This document shows, piece after piece, positions 25,006 through 38,295 of a stretch of 44,338 bases of DNA. The number at the start of each line of letters is the position of its first letter. Positions within the stretch are counted from its first letter, which is position 1. A model generated the notes under the pieces. The model did not search any database, was not told where the DNA came from, and saw nothing but the letters and a program-made list of their open reading frames with translations. Both the position numbers and the translations under genes were made by a program. Source of the stretch: Akkermansiaceae bacterium (GTDB lineage Bacteria > Verrucomicrobiota > Verrucomicrobiia > Verrucomicrobiales > Akkermansiaceae); the NCBI GenBank assembly GCA_025354565.1, contig JANXMQ010000113.1, forward strand, positions 1-44,338. The letters run 5' to 3'.

Positions 25006-27060
25006 ATGATTCACCTGCCCCGCCTTTGTTTCCGTCCGGCGCTTTGCCACTTGAGAAAGCTGCTGCTGCTGGCCACCGTTTGCCCGCTCGCGGCAGCGGA
25101 CCCGAAGCCAGCGGAGGTTTTGCAAAGCATGAAACGGGTGGCGGATTGGCAGCTTGCGAATCCCTCGACTCACGCGGTGCATGACTGGACGCAGGCGCCG
25201 TTCTATCTGGGACTGGCAAATTTCCATCAGGTGTCCGGGGAGGCCCGCTATTTGGAAGCGCTCGACGGATTCGGGAAGCAAGTGGGCTACGGACCTGGAC
25301 CACGGGTGACGCATGCCGATGACCATGCGGTGTTGCAAGCGTGGTTGGAAATGTATGGCCAGGACAAGGATCCGGCCAAGCTGGCTCCGAGCGTGGCGCA
25401 TTTCGACAAGATTCAAGCGGCACTCGCCGGGGCCCCGCCGGCTTCGATCTCGGGCGGCAGTTTCACCTGGTGCTGGTGTGATTCGCTCTTCATGTCGCCC
25501 GCAGTGTGGGCGCATCTCTCGCAGCTCACGGGTGAGCCGAAATATCTCGCTTGGGCAGACCGCGAGTGGTGGACGACGACCGACGTGCTCTACAATCCGG
25601 CCTATCACTTGTTTTACCGGGACAATAAATTTTTCGCCAAACGCACACCGAGCGGAAAAGCCGTTTTCTGGGCGCGGGGCAACGGCTGGGTGACCGGCGG
25701 CCTGATCCATGTGCTCGACTATCTCCCCGCAGACCATCCGTCGCGCGGGAAATATCTGGGGCTTTACCACGACATGATGTTCGCGCTGACGAAGCTCCAG
25801 AACGCGGATGGCCTGTGGCGCACCAGCCTGCTCGATCCCGAGGGACCGCAGGGCGAGTCGTCCGGCTCGGCGTTTTTCGTCTATGCAATGGCCTGGGGCG
25901 TGAACCGTGGTCTGCTGCCAGCGGAGACGTTCCGACCCGTCATTATCAAGGGCTATCAAGCACTCGTTAGAAATATCCAACCGACAGGGATGCTCGGGTT
26001 TGTCCAAAAAATCGGCGACTCACCGGACAAGCAGGAGACCGGCGCGGAGTCCACCGAAGTCTATGGCTCCGGCGCGTTTCTGTTAGCAGGCTCCGAAATC
26101 ATCCGGCTGCTAGACCCGGCCAAGCGGCGCACCGATCTCGCGACGTTCAAGGGCGTGACCCTGCCAGAACATTTTATGCCGAACACCCCGCGCGTCTTCG
26201 CTCGCTTCGTGCCGGAACGCTCGGATGATTTCGCCTGGGAAAACGATCTAGCAGCCTTCCGCACCTACGGCCCGGCACTGCGGCCCGAACGGGAGAACAG
26301 CGGCATCGACTGCTGGTTGAAGCGAGTCCCCTACCCGATCATCGACAAATGGTATCTCGAAGACCGCCTCAAGCTGCCCTATGGCAAAATCGCGAAATCC
26401 TACCATGAAGACCACGGCGAGGGCTACGATCACTACGAAGTGGGCGACTCGCGTGGCTGTGGCGGCATCTCGGTCTGGGCGGATGGGGAATTGCACAATT
26501 CCGACACTTTCATCACCCAGCGCATTCTCGAAAACACGCCGCAGCGAGTCGCCTTCGAGCTGGACTACGCGAGTGAGTTGCACGGGAAAATTCTCCGCGA
26601 AACCAAGCACATCACCCTCATCATGGGCCAAAGGCTGTTTCAATGCGATTCCAGTTTCACCCTCGACGGCCAGCCCGCCAAGCTGGATGTCGCCATCGGC
26701 CTCGGCCCGCAAGTGCAAGGCACCGTGCCGGTTTTTTCACCCAAGACCGGCATCATGTCGCTATGGGAAACTCTCGACAACCTCGGGCTGGGGACCGGCA
26801 TTGCCATCGATCCGGCGCGGGTGGTGAAAATGCAGACGCATACCGATGCCGCCGGATTGACGCAGGCGCTGTGCCTCGCCCGCACCGATCAGAACGGCGG
26901 CATCCGCTGGTTTTCCGGCTACGGCTGGGCGGGTCAGGGCGAGATCACGACGGCGGAAAAATGGAATGCCTATTTGCAAAAATTCGCCGCGCAATTCATC
27001 AAGAAGCCTTACGCAGAGCCGGTCTTCAAGGCTCACACGCTGCCGGTGCCGCCGCCGTGA
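25006..27060 (+). CDS. Exported GH105 unsaturated uronyl hydrolase fused to DUF4861
   Basis: A 684-residue protein with a signal peptide (LRKLLLLATVCPLAAA) and two domains. Residues about 35-370 form an (alpha/alpha)6 GH105 barrel (DWTQAPFYLGLANFHQVSG, WCWCDSLFMSPAVWAHLS, ARGNGWVTGGLIHVLDYLP, LWRTSLLDPEG, GSGAFLLAGSEI), which removes the unsaturated uronic acid from rhamnogalacturonan or pectin oligosaccharides. Residues about 385-675 match DUF4861 (ARFVPERSDDFAWENDLAAFRTYGPAL, KSYHEDHGEGYDHYEVGDSRGCGG). The two domains are often separate proteins in pectin loci. The product feeds kduI and kduD, encoded divergently. Confidence 0.92.
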   Translation: MIHLPRLCFRPALCHLRKLLLLATVCPLAAADPKPAEVLQSMKRVADWQLANPSTHAVHDWTQAPFYLGLANFHQVSGEARYLEALDGFGKQVGYGPGPRVTHADDHAVLQAWLEMYGQDKDPAKLAPSVAHFDKIQAALAGAPPASISGGSFTWCWCDSLFMSPAVWAHLSQLTGEPKYLAWADREWWTTTDVLYNPAYHLFYRDNKFFAKRTPSGKAVFWARGNGWVTGGLIHVLDYLPADHPSRGKYLGLYHDMMFALTKLQNADGLWRTSLLDPEGPQGESSGSAFFVYAMAWGVNRGLLPAETFRPVIIKGYQALVRNIQPTGMLGFVQKIGDSPDKQETGAESTEVYGSGAFLLAGSEIIRLLDPAKRRTDLATFKGVTLPEHFMPNTPRVFARFVPERSDDFAWENDLAAFRTYGPALRPERENSGIDCWLKRVPYPIIDKWYLEDRLKLPYGKIAKSYHEDHGEGYDHYEVGDSRGCGGISVWADGELHNSDTFITQRILENTPQRVAFELDYASELHGKILRETKHITLIMGQRLFQCDSSFTLDGQPAKLDVAIGLGPQVQGTVPVFSPKTGIMSLWETLDNLGLGTGIAIDPARVVKMQTHTDAAGLTQALCLARTDQNGGIRWFSGYGWAGQGEITTAEKWNAYLQKFAAQFIKKPYAEPVFKAHTLPVPPP

Positions 27061-27162
27061 GGGAGACCATGCAGGAGTATGGAGGGTGGCTCTCCGGCCC
27101 ACCTAGCCAATGGTCCGCGGCACAAAAGCGCTTAGATCCAGCACTTTCTCTCCGCATCCACC

Positions 27163-27342
27163 GGGTTGACCGGAGATCAACCCGCCTCTGCCGGAGCGCC
27201 TGCGATCCCGCCGGAGCTGAATCAATTGGGCGTCCCTCAAAGACCAGCGCTTTGAGGGACCCAACAAAGCGGCATGAATCTTGCTTTTGCCCAACTCACC
27301 CCCGGTCTTGACAGCAACCCCGGCGGAAAGCAGATTTCCGCC
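27163..27342 (+). promoter_or_regulatory. gltB leader with three perfect hairpins
   Basis: The 380 bp between the GH105 gene and gltB contain three perfect inverted repeats: GGGTTGA/TCAACCC (27163-27169, 27177-27183, 7-nt loop), GTCCCTCAAAG/CTTTGAGGGAC (27232-27242, 27250-27260, 7-nt loop) and GGCGGAAA/TTTCCGCC (27322-27329, 27335-27342, 5-nt loop). None is followed by a T-run on the + strand, so they are not ordinary terminators. They could be an RNA leader controlling gltB or protein-binding sites. I do not recognise a known riboswitch class. Confidence 0.55.
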
Positions 27343-27440
27343 CGTTTCCCCCGACTCGAAGGGTTGCGGCCCGTATTCTCCTTTATAGAATGACCCTCCC
27401 GAGCGCCTGATTCCCGACCATTTTTCTTCAACTCAATCCC

Positions 27441-32111
<4,671 letters not shown>

Positions 32112-32128
32112 CGGGAGATTCAAGACTT

Positions 32129-32235
32129 TAAGACATAAGACACAAGATAAGAAAAGATGCAGAACAAGATACACATGAAGCAAAAAGACCGGGGCGCAAA
32201 CGACCTCTTGATCTTATCTTGTGTCTTATGTCTTA
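32129..32235. repeat. 23-bp perfect inverted repeat between gltB and gltD
   Basis: The arms 32129-32151 (starting TAAGACATAAGACACAAG) and 32213-32235 (starting CTTATCTTGTGTCTTATG) are exactly complementary over 23 bp, with a 61-nt spacer. Each arm is itself built from the words AAGACATAAGACA. There is no T-run after the right arm. In the gltBD transcript it would form a long stem and may affect readthrough, stability or the ratio of the two subunits. Confidence 0.9.
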
Positions 32236-32264
32236 CCGTCTTCCGTCTCTAAAAAACTTTTACT

Positions 32265-33761
32265 ATGGGCAAGCCAACAGGATTCATGGAAGTGGAACGG
32301 GTCACCGATTCCGAAACCGCACCTAGCGAGCGCATCAAGAACTGGCGCGAGTTCAAGATTCATTCCGACGAAAAGCAACAACGCGCCCAAGGCTCGCGCT
32401 GCATGGATTGCGGCACACCCTTCTGTCACACTGGTCACATGGTTTCCGGCATGGCGAGCGGTTGCCCGGTGAACAATCTGATTCCGGAATGGAACGACCT
32501 CATCTTCCGCGGACGTTGGAAAGAAGCCCTCGAACGCCTGCATAAAACGAACAATTTTCCTGAATTCACCGGCCGGGTCTGCCCCGCTCCTTGCGAGGGT
32601 TCCTGCGTGCTCGGCGTGATCGAGCCGCCCGTCACCATCAAGAACAACGAGTGTGCCATCATCGACCGCGGTTGGGAGGAAGGCTGGGTAAAGGCCCGCA
32701 TCCCGGCACAGCGCACGGGCAAAAAAATCGCCATCGTTGGCTCCGGTCCCGCCGGTCTCGCCTGCGCGGACCAACTCAATCAAGCCGGCCACAGCGTCAC
32801 CGTCTTCGAGCGCGAGGATCGCATCGGCGGCCTGCTGATGTATGGCATTCCTAACATGAAACTCGACAAGGAACTCGTCGTCCAACGCCGCGTCGATTTG
32901 ATGGCGGAAGAGGGCATCGTGTTCAAAACCGGCATCTTCATCGGCAAGGACAGCGAGTGGACGGCGGAACGTCTGCGCGCGGACTTCGACGCCATCATCC
33001 TCTGCTGCGGGGCCACCCAGGGCCGCGATCTTCCCATCGAAAACCGCGATGCCGATGGCGTGTTCATGGCGATGGAATTTCTAACAAAAAACACCCGCCA
33101 CCAGCTCGACCATCACTTCGACGGCAGCAACCCCGCACTTAACGCGAGCGGTAAGGACGTCGTCGTCATCGGTGGCGGCGATACCGGCACCGATTGCGTG
33201 GGCACCAGCCTGCGCCACGGTTGCAGGAGTGTGATCCAGTTAGAAATCATGCCGCAGCCACCACTCAAGCGCGCGGCGAACAATCCATGGCCCGAGTGGC
33301 CCAAGGTTTACAAAATGGACTACGGCCAGGAAGAAGCTGCCGCACTCCAAGGCCGCGATCCGCGCCATTATCTCGTGCAGACCAAGCGTTTCATCAAGGA
33401 CACCGCTGGCAAGCTCACCGGCCTTGAAATCGTGGAAATCGAGTGGGCCAAGGACGAGCAAGGTCGCTTCGTCCCGCAAGACGTCGAAGGCACGCTGCGG
33501 GTGATCCCCTGCCAGCTCGCGCTGTTAGCGATGGGTTTCACCGGCCCGGAAAGCGAAATGGTCCAAAAATTCGCCCTCGAAACCGACGCCCGCTCTAACA
33601 TCAAGGCCGAGCACGGCACTTTCACGACCAACATCCCCGGAGTGTTCGCCGCCGGCGATGTACGCCGCGGCCAGTCGCTCGTCGTCTGGGCCATCAACGA
33701 AGGCCGTGGTGCCGCCCGTGAATGCGACCGCTTCCTCATGGGCATCACGAACCTGCCGTGA
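32265..33761 (+). CDS. gltD: Glutamate synthase small subunit
   Basis: A 498-residue NADPH-dependent GltD. The N-terminus has the two Cys clusters for 4Fe-4S centres ([29 protein letters not shown], then [15 protein letters not shown]). The FAD-binding motif is [21 protein letters not shown] (about 155) and the NADPH motif is [21 protein letters not shown] (about 300). The C-terminal [23 protein letters not shown] completes the flavoprotein. It supplies electrons to GltB. It is separated from gltB by 153 bp occupied by a long inverted repeat. Confidence 0.97.
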   Translation: MGKPTGFMEVERVTDSETAPSERIKNWREFKIHSDEKQQRAQGSRCMDCGTPFCHTGHMVSGMASGCPVNNLIPEWNDLIFRGRWKEALERLHKTNNFPEFTGRVCPAPCEGSCVLGVIEPPVTIKNNECAIIDRGWEEGWVKARIPAQRTGKKIAIVGSGPAGLACADQLNQAGHSVTVFEREDRIGGLLMYGIPNMKLDKELVVQRRVDLMAEEGIVFKTGIFIGKDSEWTAERLRADFDAIILCCGATQGRDLPIENRDADGVFMAMEFLTKNTRHQLDHHFDGSNPALNASGKDVVVIGGGDTGTDCVGTSLRHGCRSVIQLEIMPQPPLKRAANNPWPEWPKVYKMDYGQEEAAALQGRDPRHYLVQTKRFIKDTAGKLTGLEIVEIEWAKDEQGRFVPQDVEGTLRVIPCQLALLAMGFTGPESEMVQKFALETDARSNIKAEHGTFTTNIPGVFAAGDVRRGQSLVVWAINEGRGAARECDRFLMGITNLP

Positions 33762-33771
33762 GGCCGGGTGA

Positions 33772-34185
33772 TCACCCCTCCTGCCAGATCCAATTCATCA
33801 CCACCTCGATGTCTGGGTGGATGCTATGATGGACCGGGCAACTGCGGGCCGCGCTTTCTAGCAGCTTGCGCTCCGGGTGTGAACCGGCGAGCGGCAATTC
33901 GAGATCGAGCTCCAAGCGCTTGACCCGGCGTGGTTGGTCGTCGGACATGAATTTCCGGACCATGACCGACATTCCTTCCACGGCGATATCTTTACGCTTG
34001 GCGACGATGCCGATGACCGTGGCCATGCAAGAGCCGAGCGCGGTGGCAAGCAGGTCCGTCGGGGAAAATGCCTGACCGAGGCCGTTATTGTCCAACGGTG
34101 CATCGGTGACAAGGGTGTTGCCGGAAGGCAGGTGGATGGCGCTGCAATGCAAGTCGCCCGCGTAGGTGAGTTTGATTTCAACCAT
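33772..34185 (-). CDS. OsmC-family protein
   Basis: A 137-residue protein of the OsmC/YhfA type. The two redox-active Cys are in [13 protein letters not shown] (about residue 54) and [16 protein letters not shown] (about 115), as in thiol-dependent peroxidases of this family. It converges on gltD; the stops are 10 bp apart and the 12-bp palindrome GGGTGATCACCC lies at the junction, which might act as a weak shared terminator without T-runs. Confidence 0.93.
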   Translation of the reverse strand: MVEIKLTYAGDLHCSAIHLPSGNTLVTDAPLDNNGLGQAFSPTDLLATALGSCMATVIGIVAKRKDIAVEGMSVMVRKFMSDDQPRRVKRLELDLELPLAGSHPERKLLESAARSCPVHHSIHPDIEVVMNWIWQEG

Positions 34186-34219
34186 GATGAATATTGGTTA
34201 GATAAGTGGATCGGATCGA

Positions 34220-36787
34220 TTATTCTGCTTTCGGCGGGTCCTTGGCAAGCACCACGCGGAAGCCATAGATCTCATCGTGGAAGGTCGGTGGCTCCGCGTT
34301 TCTCGAACCGGTGATCAGATTCTCCGACTGATAGGTGTTCCAACCGCCGCCGCGCAGGACACCTAACAGGTTTTTTCCAAGCTTCGAGTATTCATCCTCC
34401 ACCCATTCCTGGACGTTGCCGCTGAGGTCGAAAATCCCGTTCTGATTGGCAGGAAACGAGCCGACGGGGGCGGTGTGAGCGAAACCGTCATCGTAGTTCG
34501 GGATCGTCCGGTCGCTGGCGACACCGGGTGCTTTGCCGGCCGTGGCATCCGCGAAATTCCCGGTTTTCTCCGGTGGTGGCCAAGCCGTTCCCCACGGATA
34601 GACTGTCTGTTTGCGTGCGTCCCGCCATCCCGGACTGATACCTTCTTCCTCTTGGAGGCCAGCCATCATGCTCCATTCCAGATCCGTCGGCAGGCGATAG
34701 ATATGCGTATGGGCGATCCGCTCGGCCTTGCGCTCACGGTCGGTCAGCCATTTGCAAAACGCCTGCGCGTCCTCTCGGGAAACGTTGACCACCGGGTGAT
34801 CGGCAGTCTGGGGGAAATCGGGAGCTCTGGCTCCCGGGCGGGCCGCTTCCCTCGCAAAAAGCTGATAATCCCGGACCCGTGTCTCCCAGATCGAAACCAT
34901 GAGATCTTGGCCGATGGGGACAAATTTCATACCGATCCCGTTCTCCCATTGCTTGCCGAAAACCACGCCCAGGCTTTTTTCCAAAGTAACTTCTCTCGCC
35001 ACCTTTTCCCCATCCTCCACCTTGATGTCCATGGTCATCGGTTTGTAGCCCTCGCGGACCAGATAGAGTTGCCAATCGCCGGGTTTCACCTTGGGAATCC
35101 GCAAGGCTCCTGCCGTGGAACCCACCGAGACCGGGTTCGTAGGATCGGACATCGGATTCATGTAAACCTCCGCTCCGGGCGGCTCGGTGCTGATGTTGAT
35201 TTCCCCGTAGGAAATGCGGCGGACCAGCACGCGGAACGGTTTCAGCCCGTCTTGACGGGCGCGGGCGCTGAGGTTGGGGTTCTCGAAGGTGCTTTCCTGC
35301 TCAGGCAAAACCTCATCATCTTCCGTCATGAAACCCGACTTATAACCATCCACCCGGAACCATTCACAAAACCCACTCGCATCGGCAGGCGCGGTGAGCA
35401 CGATGTCCACCGGCTTGCCATTTTGTGAAAATCTGAGGAACTCCGCCACCGTCCCCGGACGTTTCGCGGCTTGAGTGAATTGCTGCCACAGGGCTTTGGT
35501 CACAAAGCCGGAACTTACATGCTGCTGGCCCACCGGCTGATAGGAATTGCCGAAATGATCCTCCCATTTTTCTCCGATCTGGGGTGGGGAGAAATTTGCC
35601 AAAGGCGCGGACAGCACCAGCGGCTCGGTCACCACGGATGCGGGCACCCGGCCTTCCAACGTGAACGGGCGATAACCCGGCTTTTTCAGAGTGTAATAGT
35701 ATGCCTCGCCCACCCTAACAGGGATCAGCCCGGTATTGGTCGTGCCTATCAGAACATCATTCGCATCTCTAACGTCCGCGCCTTCCGGGGCGCTCACCAC
35801 TCGCAGCATACCAGTCTGGATGGGGATCGGCTTGGCAACCGGCAGCAGTGATTTCACCCAGTCACTGTCCTTGAACATTTCCCAACTCGACCAACCGATG
35901 AAGCCACTCAATACGAGGCTTGTTAGCGCGACAGAGAGGCCGCTCTGCCGCCGCCGTTTTCCCCGTTGCAACCGCCGCAGCGCTTCCGCTAGATCAGCGG
36001 CGGTGCAAATTTTCCGCTTGGAAATGCGCGGCTCGCAGATGTCACAGATGATCTTATTGAGCTCCAGCCAGCGTTTCCGATCCTCCCCGCCGGGCATCAC
36101 GTCCGGCAATTCGGGAAAAGCCAGCCGGTCCTTGCCGGTAGCGATTTCATACAGCACCTTGCCCAAGCTATAAACGTCCGCCTGCGCCGAACCCGGCCCT
36201 TCCGGCGGCACAAAGCCCTCGGTGCCAACAAAGGTCCGCTGGCCGCGCGTTGCCACAAGGCCGATGTCGGCAAGCTTGGCCCGACCATTCACGAAAATCA
36301 CATTCGACGGCTTCACATCGCGGTGCGCCAGCCCCCGCTCGTGCAGGTGATCCAGTGCTTCAGCCAGCCGCAGCCCCACGTCGATGCAGGTATTTGCATC
36401 TAACTGAACACCCGGACCCTGATGGTTGTCGGCCCTCAATGTGCGCGGCTCGTATTCAATGGGATTGATGTCTTGGCCCGAGGCCACGTCATCGCCAATC
36501 TCCATTACATAGTAGTAAAATGAAACGCCGTCCGGACTCCTGCCGACGTGCAAAATATTGACCAGCGCGGGATGGTCCCGCGACATGGGCTCGAATTTCA
36601 AAATCCCCTCGAACTCCCGCTCGAAGCTCCGCGCATCCGCAAAATCCTCGCGCCACACCACTTTGACCGCCCGCAAGGCCCCGGTCACGCCTCGCGCCAG
36701 CCACACCTCACCATACGCTCCGCCACCGATCTTGCGCAGAACCTCGTGATCGGGAATCGCCGGGTTCGTGCGGATCTTAATCGGCAT
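34220..36787 (-). CDS. Ser/Thr protein kinase with PEGA and formylglycine-generating-enzyme-like domains
   Basis: An 855-residue membrane protein. Residues about 12-275 form a Hanks-type kinase: RKIGGGAYGEVWLARG, the Lys in RAVKVVW, HRDVKPSNVIFV with the catalytic Asp, and ADIGLVA in place of DFG. A single membrane helix follows (SGLSVALTSLVLSGFIGWSSWEMF, about 285-305). The outer part has a PEGA domain (LRVVSAPEGADVRD), a degenerate FGE-like unit (GEKWEDHFGNSYQPVG...ALWQQFTQAAKRPG), a second PEGA (INISTEPPGAEVYMNP) and a full FGE/sulfatase-modifying-factor-like domain (GKQWENGIGMKFVPIG, YRLPTDLEWSMMAG, FDLSGNVQEWVEDEY, VLRGGGW). The start overlaps the end of the ECF sigma gene by 11 bp, so the two are co-expressed and probably work together. 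Confidence 0.93.
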   Translation of the reverse strand: MPIKIRTNPAIPDHEVLRKIGGGAYGEVWLARGVTGALRAVKVVWREDFADARSFEREFEGILKFEPMSRDHPALVNILHVGRSPDGVSFYYYVMEIGDDVASGQDINPIEYEPRTLRADNHQGPGVQLDANTCIDVGLRLAEALDHLHERGLAHRDVKPSNVIFVNGRAKLADIGLVATRGQRTFVGTEGFVPPEGPGSAQADVYSLGKVLYEIATGKDRLAFPELPDVMPGGEDRKRWLELNKIICDICEPRISKRKICTAADLAEALRRLQRGKRRRQSGLSVALTSLVLSGFIGWSSWEMFKDSDWVKSLLPVAKPIPIQTGMLRVVSAPEGADVRDANDVLIGTTNTGLIPVRVGEAYYYTLKKPGYRPFTLEGRVPASVVTEPLVLSAPLANFSPPQIGEKWEDHFGNSYQPVGQQHVSSGFVTKALWQQFTQAAKRPGTVAEFLRFSQNGKPVDIVLTAPADASGFCEWFRVDGYKSGFMTEDDEVLPEQESTFENPNLSARARQDGLKPFRVLVRRISYGEINISTEPPGAEVYMNPMSDPTNPVSVGSTAGALRIPKVKPGDWQLYLVREGYKPMTMDIKVEDGEKVAREVTLEKSLGVVFGKQWENGIGMKFVPIGQDLMVSIWETRVRDYQLFAREAARPGARAPDFPQTADHPVVNVSREDAQAFCKWLTDRERKAERIAHTHIYRLPTDLEWSMMAGLQEEEGISPGWRDARKQTVYPWGTAWPPPEKTGNFADATAGKAPGVASDRTIPNYDDGFAHTAPVGSFPANQNGIFDLSGNVQEWVEDEYSKLGKNLLGVLRGGGWNTYQSENLITGSRNAEPPTFHDEIYGFRVVLAKDPPKAE

Positions 36788-37448
36788 CGTCTTCGTCTTC
36801 GAGTTTGGCGAGTTCGCGCTTCAGCACGGCACCCACCCGGTGCTTCGCCAAATAAACCTGGGCCATGCTCACGTTGAGCTGGTCCTGCACCCGCTTGGCC
36901 TCCCACTGCTTGATCACATAGCAATCAAATATCTGATACTGCTTCGGGGAAACTTGCGCCTTCACACGAGTTAAAGCGGCATCCGCGACATTTTTTTTCC
37001 ACTCCACATTCCACAACCGGGACAACACATCGCCATTCGGATCTTCCACCCGGTCGATCACCGCTGTCTTGCGGTCGTTTTCCCACTCGCCAGTGATCAT
37101 CGCTGTGTCCTTCTTCCGCTTGCGAAACTGATCGTTGATCCGCCACCGCGTCATGTTCATCAACCAAGTTTTGAATGACCCCTGATCGGGATTGTAGAGC
37201 TTCTTCTTGCTCTGCTTGGCGATGGACAAAATCGTCTCCTGCACGCAATCGAAGGCCTCGTCCTGCCGCAAGCCAGCCTTCACTGCCACCGAGTAAATCA
37301 AGCGCCAGTAGGTTTGGTAAAATTCATCCCATGTCCTCTGGTCCTCCCAATTTTCCAGCCGGGCAATCAGGCTCTTCCGGGTTTTGGCATAACCCTGCAC
37401 CAAGATCGCATCACGATCATCCACTTTTCCTTCGGCGCCCTCGGACAT
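36777..37448 (-). CDS. ECF-type RNA polymerase sigma factor
   Basis: A 223-residue sigma-70 family protein of the ECF type. Region 2 is visible as WDEFYQTYWRLIYSVAVKAGLRQDEAFDCVQETILSI and GSFKTWLMNMTRWRINDQFRKRK; region 4 as VKAQVSPKQYQIFDCYVIKQWEAKRVQDQLNVSMAQVYLAKHRV. The residue before the conserved Asp of the usual AEDxVQE motif is Phe. No anti-sigma gene is nearby; instead the transmembrane Ser/Thr kinase overlaps its 3' end, a partnership known for ECF43-type factors controlled by phosphorylation. The start at 37448 has 232 bp of upstream sequence shared with a divergent gene. Confidence 0.93.
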   Translation of the reverse strand: MSEGAEGKVDDRDAILVQGYAKTRKSLIARLENWEDQRTWDEFYQTYWRLIYSVAVKAGLRQDEAFDCVQETILSIAKQSKKKLYNPDQGSFKTWLMNMTRWRINDQFRKRKKDTAMITGEWENDRKTAVIDRVEDPNGDVLSRLWNVEWKKNVADAALTRVKAQVSPKQYQIFDCYVIKQWEAKRVQDQLNVSMAQVYLAKHRVGAVLKRELAKLEDEDDAD

Positions 37449-37636
37449 TAAGAACTGTTTACCTCATTCCTTGTCGGCTGTCTTTCACCGATTCATTTAT
37501 TTCACAAGCGACTCAGCATCAATCGCTAAAATCATGATAAAGCCCAACTAATAGTCATGAAAAACGAAATTTCACCGATGTTATTTACATTTCCCGCCGT
37601 CCCCGCCTAATCTCCCGCGCCTAAAATCTCAACCGT

Positions 37637-37661
37637 GTCTCGGATTTCACCAGTCCGAGAC
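37637..37661 (+). promoter_or_regulatory. Hairpin upstream of the coiled-coil gene
   Basis: GTCTCGGA (37637-37644) and TCCGAGAC (37654-37661) form a perfect 8-bp inverted repeat with a 9-nt loop in the divergent region between the sigma factor gene and the gene at 37681, 19 bp before that ATG. It could be an operator or an RNA structure at the ribosome-binding region. Confidence 0.45.
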
Positions 37662-37680
37662 TCCCCCCACGGCGAGCACA

Positions 37681-38295
37681 ATGTCACCCATCCCCCCATC
37701 CCCCCTCAATCCTTCACAAACGGTCGAGCGGATCCGCGAAATTATCGTGGGCCGCCATCTCGAACGGCTGGAGCAGCGAGTCGCCCGGATTGAAACGACC
37801 GGCCCCGCTCCAGCGTTCGGAAGCCCCTCAACGGAGGACCGGCTCTACACCACGGAAGCCCGGTTGGAAGCACTGAAGGAAAACGTCCAGCGCTGGGTCG
37901 ATAGCAGCCGCGATCACACGGAACTGCGTTTTTCCCAACATCGCGAGGAAACCCAACGGCTCGCCGCTCAGATCCAACAGGTCACCTCGCAAAAATCCAA
38001 CGCGCCTGCCAGCCCCGATGTCAGCCACTTGGAACAAAAAATCGGCACCTGGCTCAGCGATTGGCAAAGCTCCTTTCACCTCCAACTCAACGATCGCGAC
38101 CAACGACTCGCCAATCAGCTCCGCAACGAGGTCGCCACCCTTTGGGAAAGCACCGAGTCCCAGATCACCCGCCTGGAAAGCCGGGCCGTGGACCGGGAAT
38201 CGATCGAAGAACGCTTCAACCGCATCGCCCTCGCCGCCCGCGCCCTCGCCGAGTGCGCCTCACCCTCCACCGGAACCGGCTTCGCCACCCGCTAA
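37681..38295 (+). CDS. Coiled-coil protein of unknown function
   Basis: A 204-residue protein with an N-terminal VERIREIIVGRHLERLEQRVARIE segment followed by long helical, charged stretches with heptad character (LEALKENVQRWVDSSRDHTELRF, NDRDQRLANQLRNEVATLWESTESQITRLES). The REIIvG..LerLEqRlarLE motif recalls the start of large OmpA-linked sensor proteins in cyanobacteria and related phyla; this is from memory. The stop is immediately followed by the next gene's ATG (38296), so the two are surely co-translated. They may be two halves of a protein that is fused elsewhere. Confidence 0.75.
   Translation: MSPIPPSPLNPSQTVERIREIIVGRHLERLEQRVARIETTGPAPAFGSPSTEDRLYTTEARLEALKENVQRWVDSSRDHTELRFSQHREETQRLAAQIQQVTSQKSNAPASPDVSHLEQKIGTWLSDWQSSFHLQLNDRDQRLANQLRNEVATLWESTESQITRLESRAVDRESIEERFNRIALAARALAECASPSTGTGFATR

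Noticed and set aside
27308..27440. TTGACA at about 27308 as a -35 box for gltB
   Set aside because: I could not find a convincing -10 box at the right spacing, and a single hexamer is weak evidence in a structured leader.
33760..33790. A bidirectional terminator between gltD and the OsmC gene
   Set aside because: The GGGTGATCACCC palindrome at the junction has no T-run on either side, so a terminator cannot be claimed.
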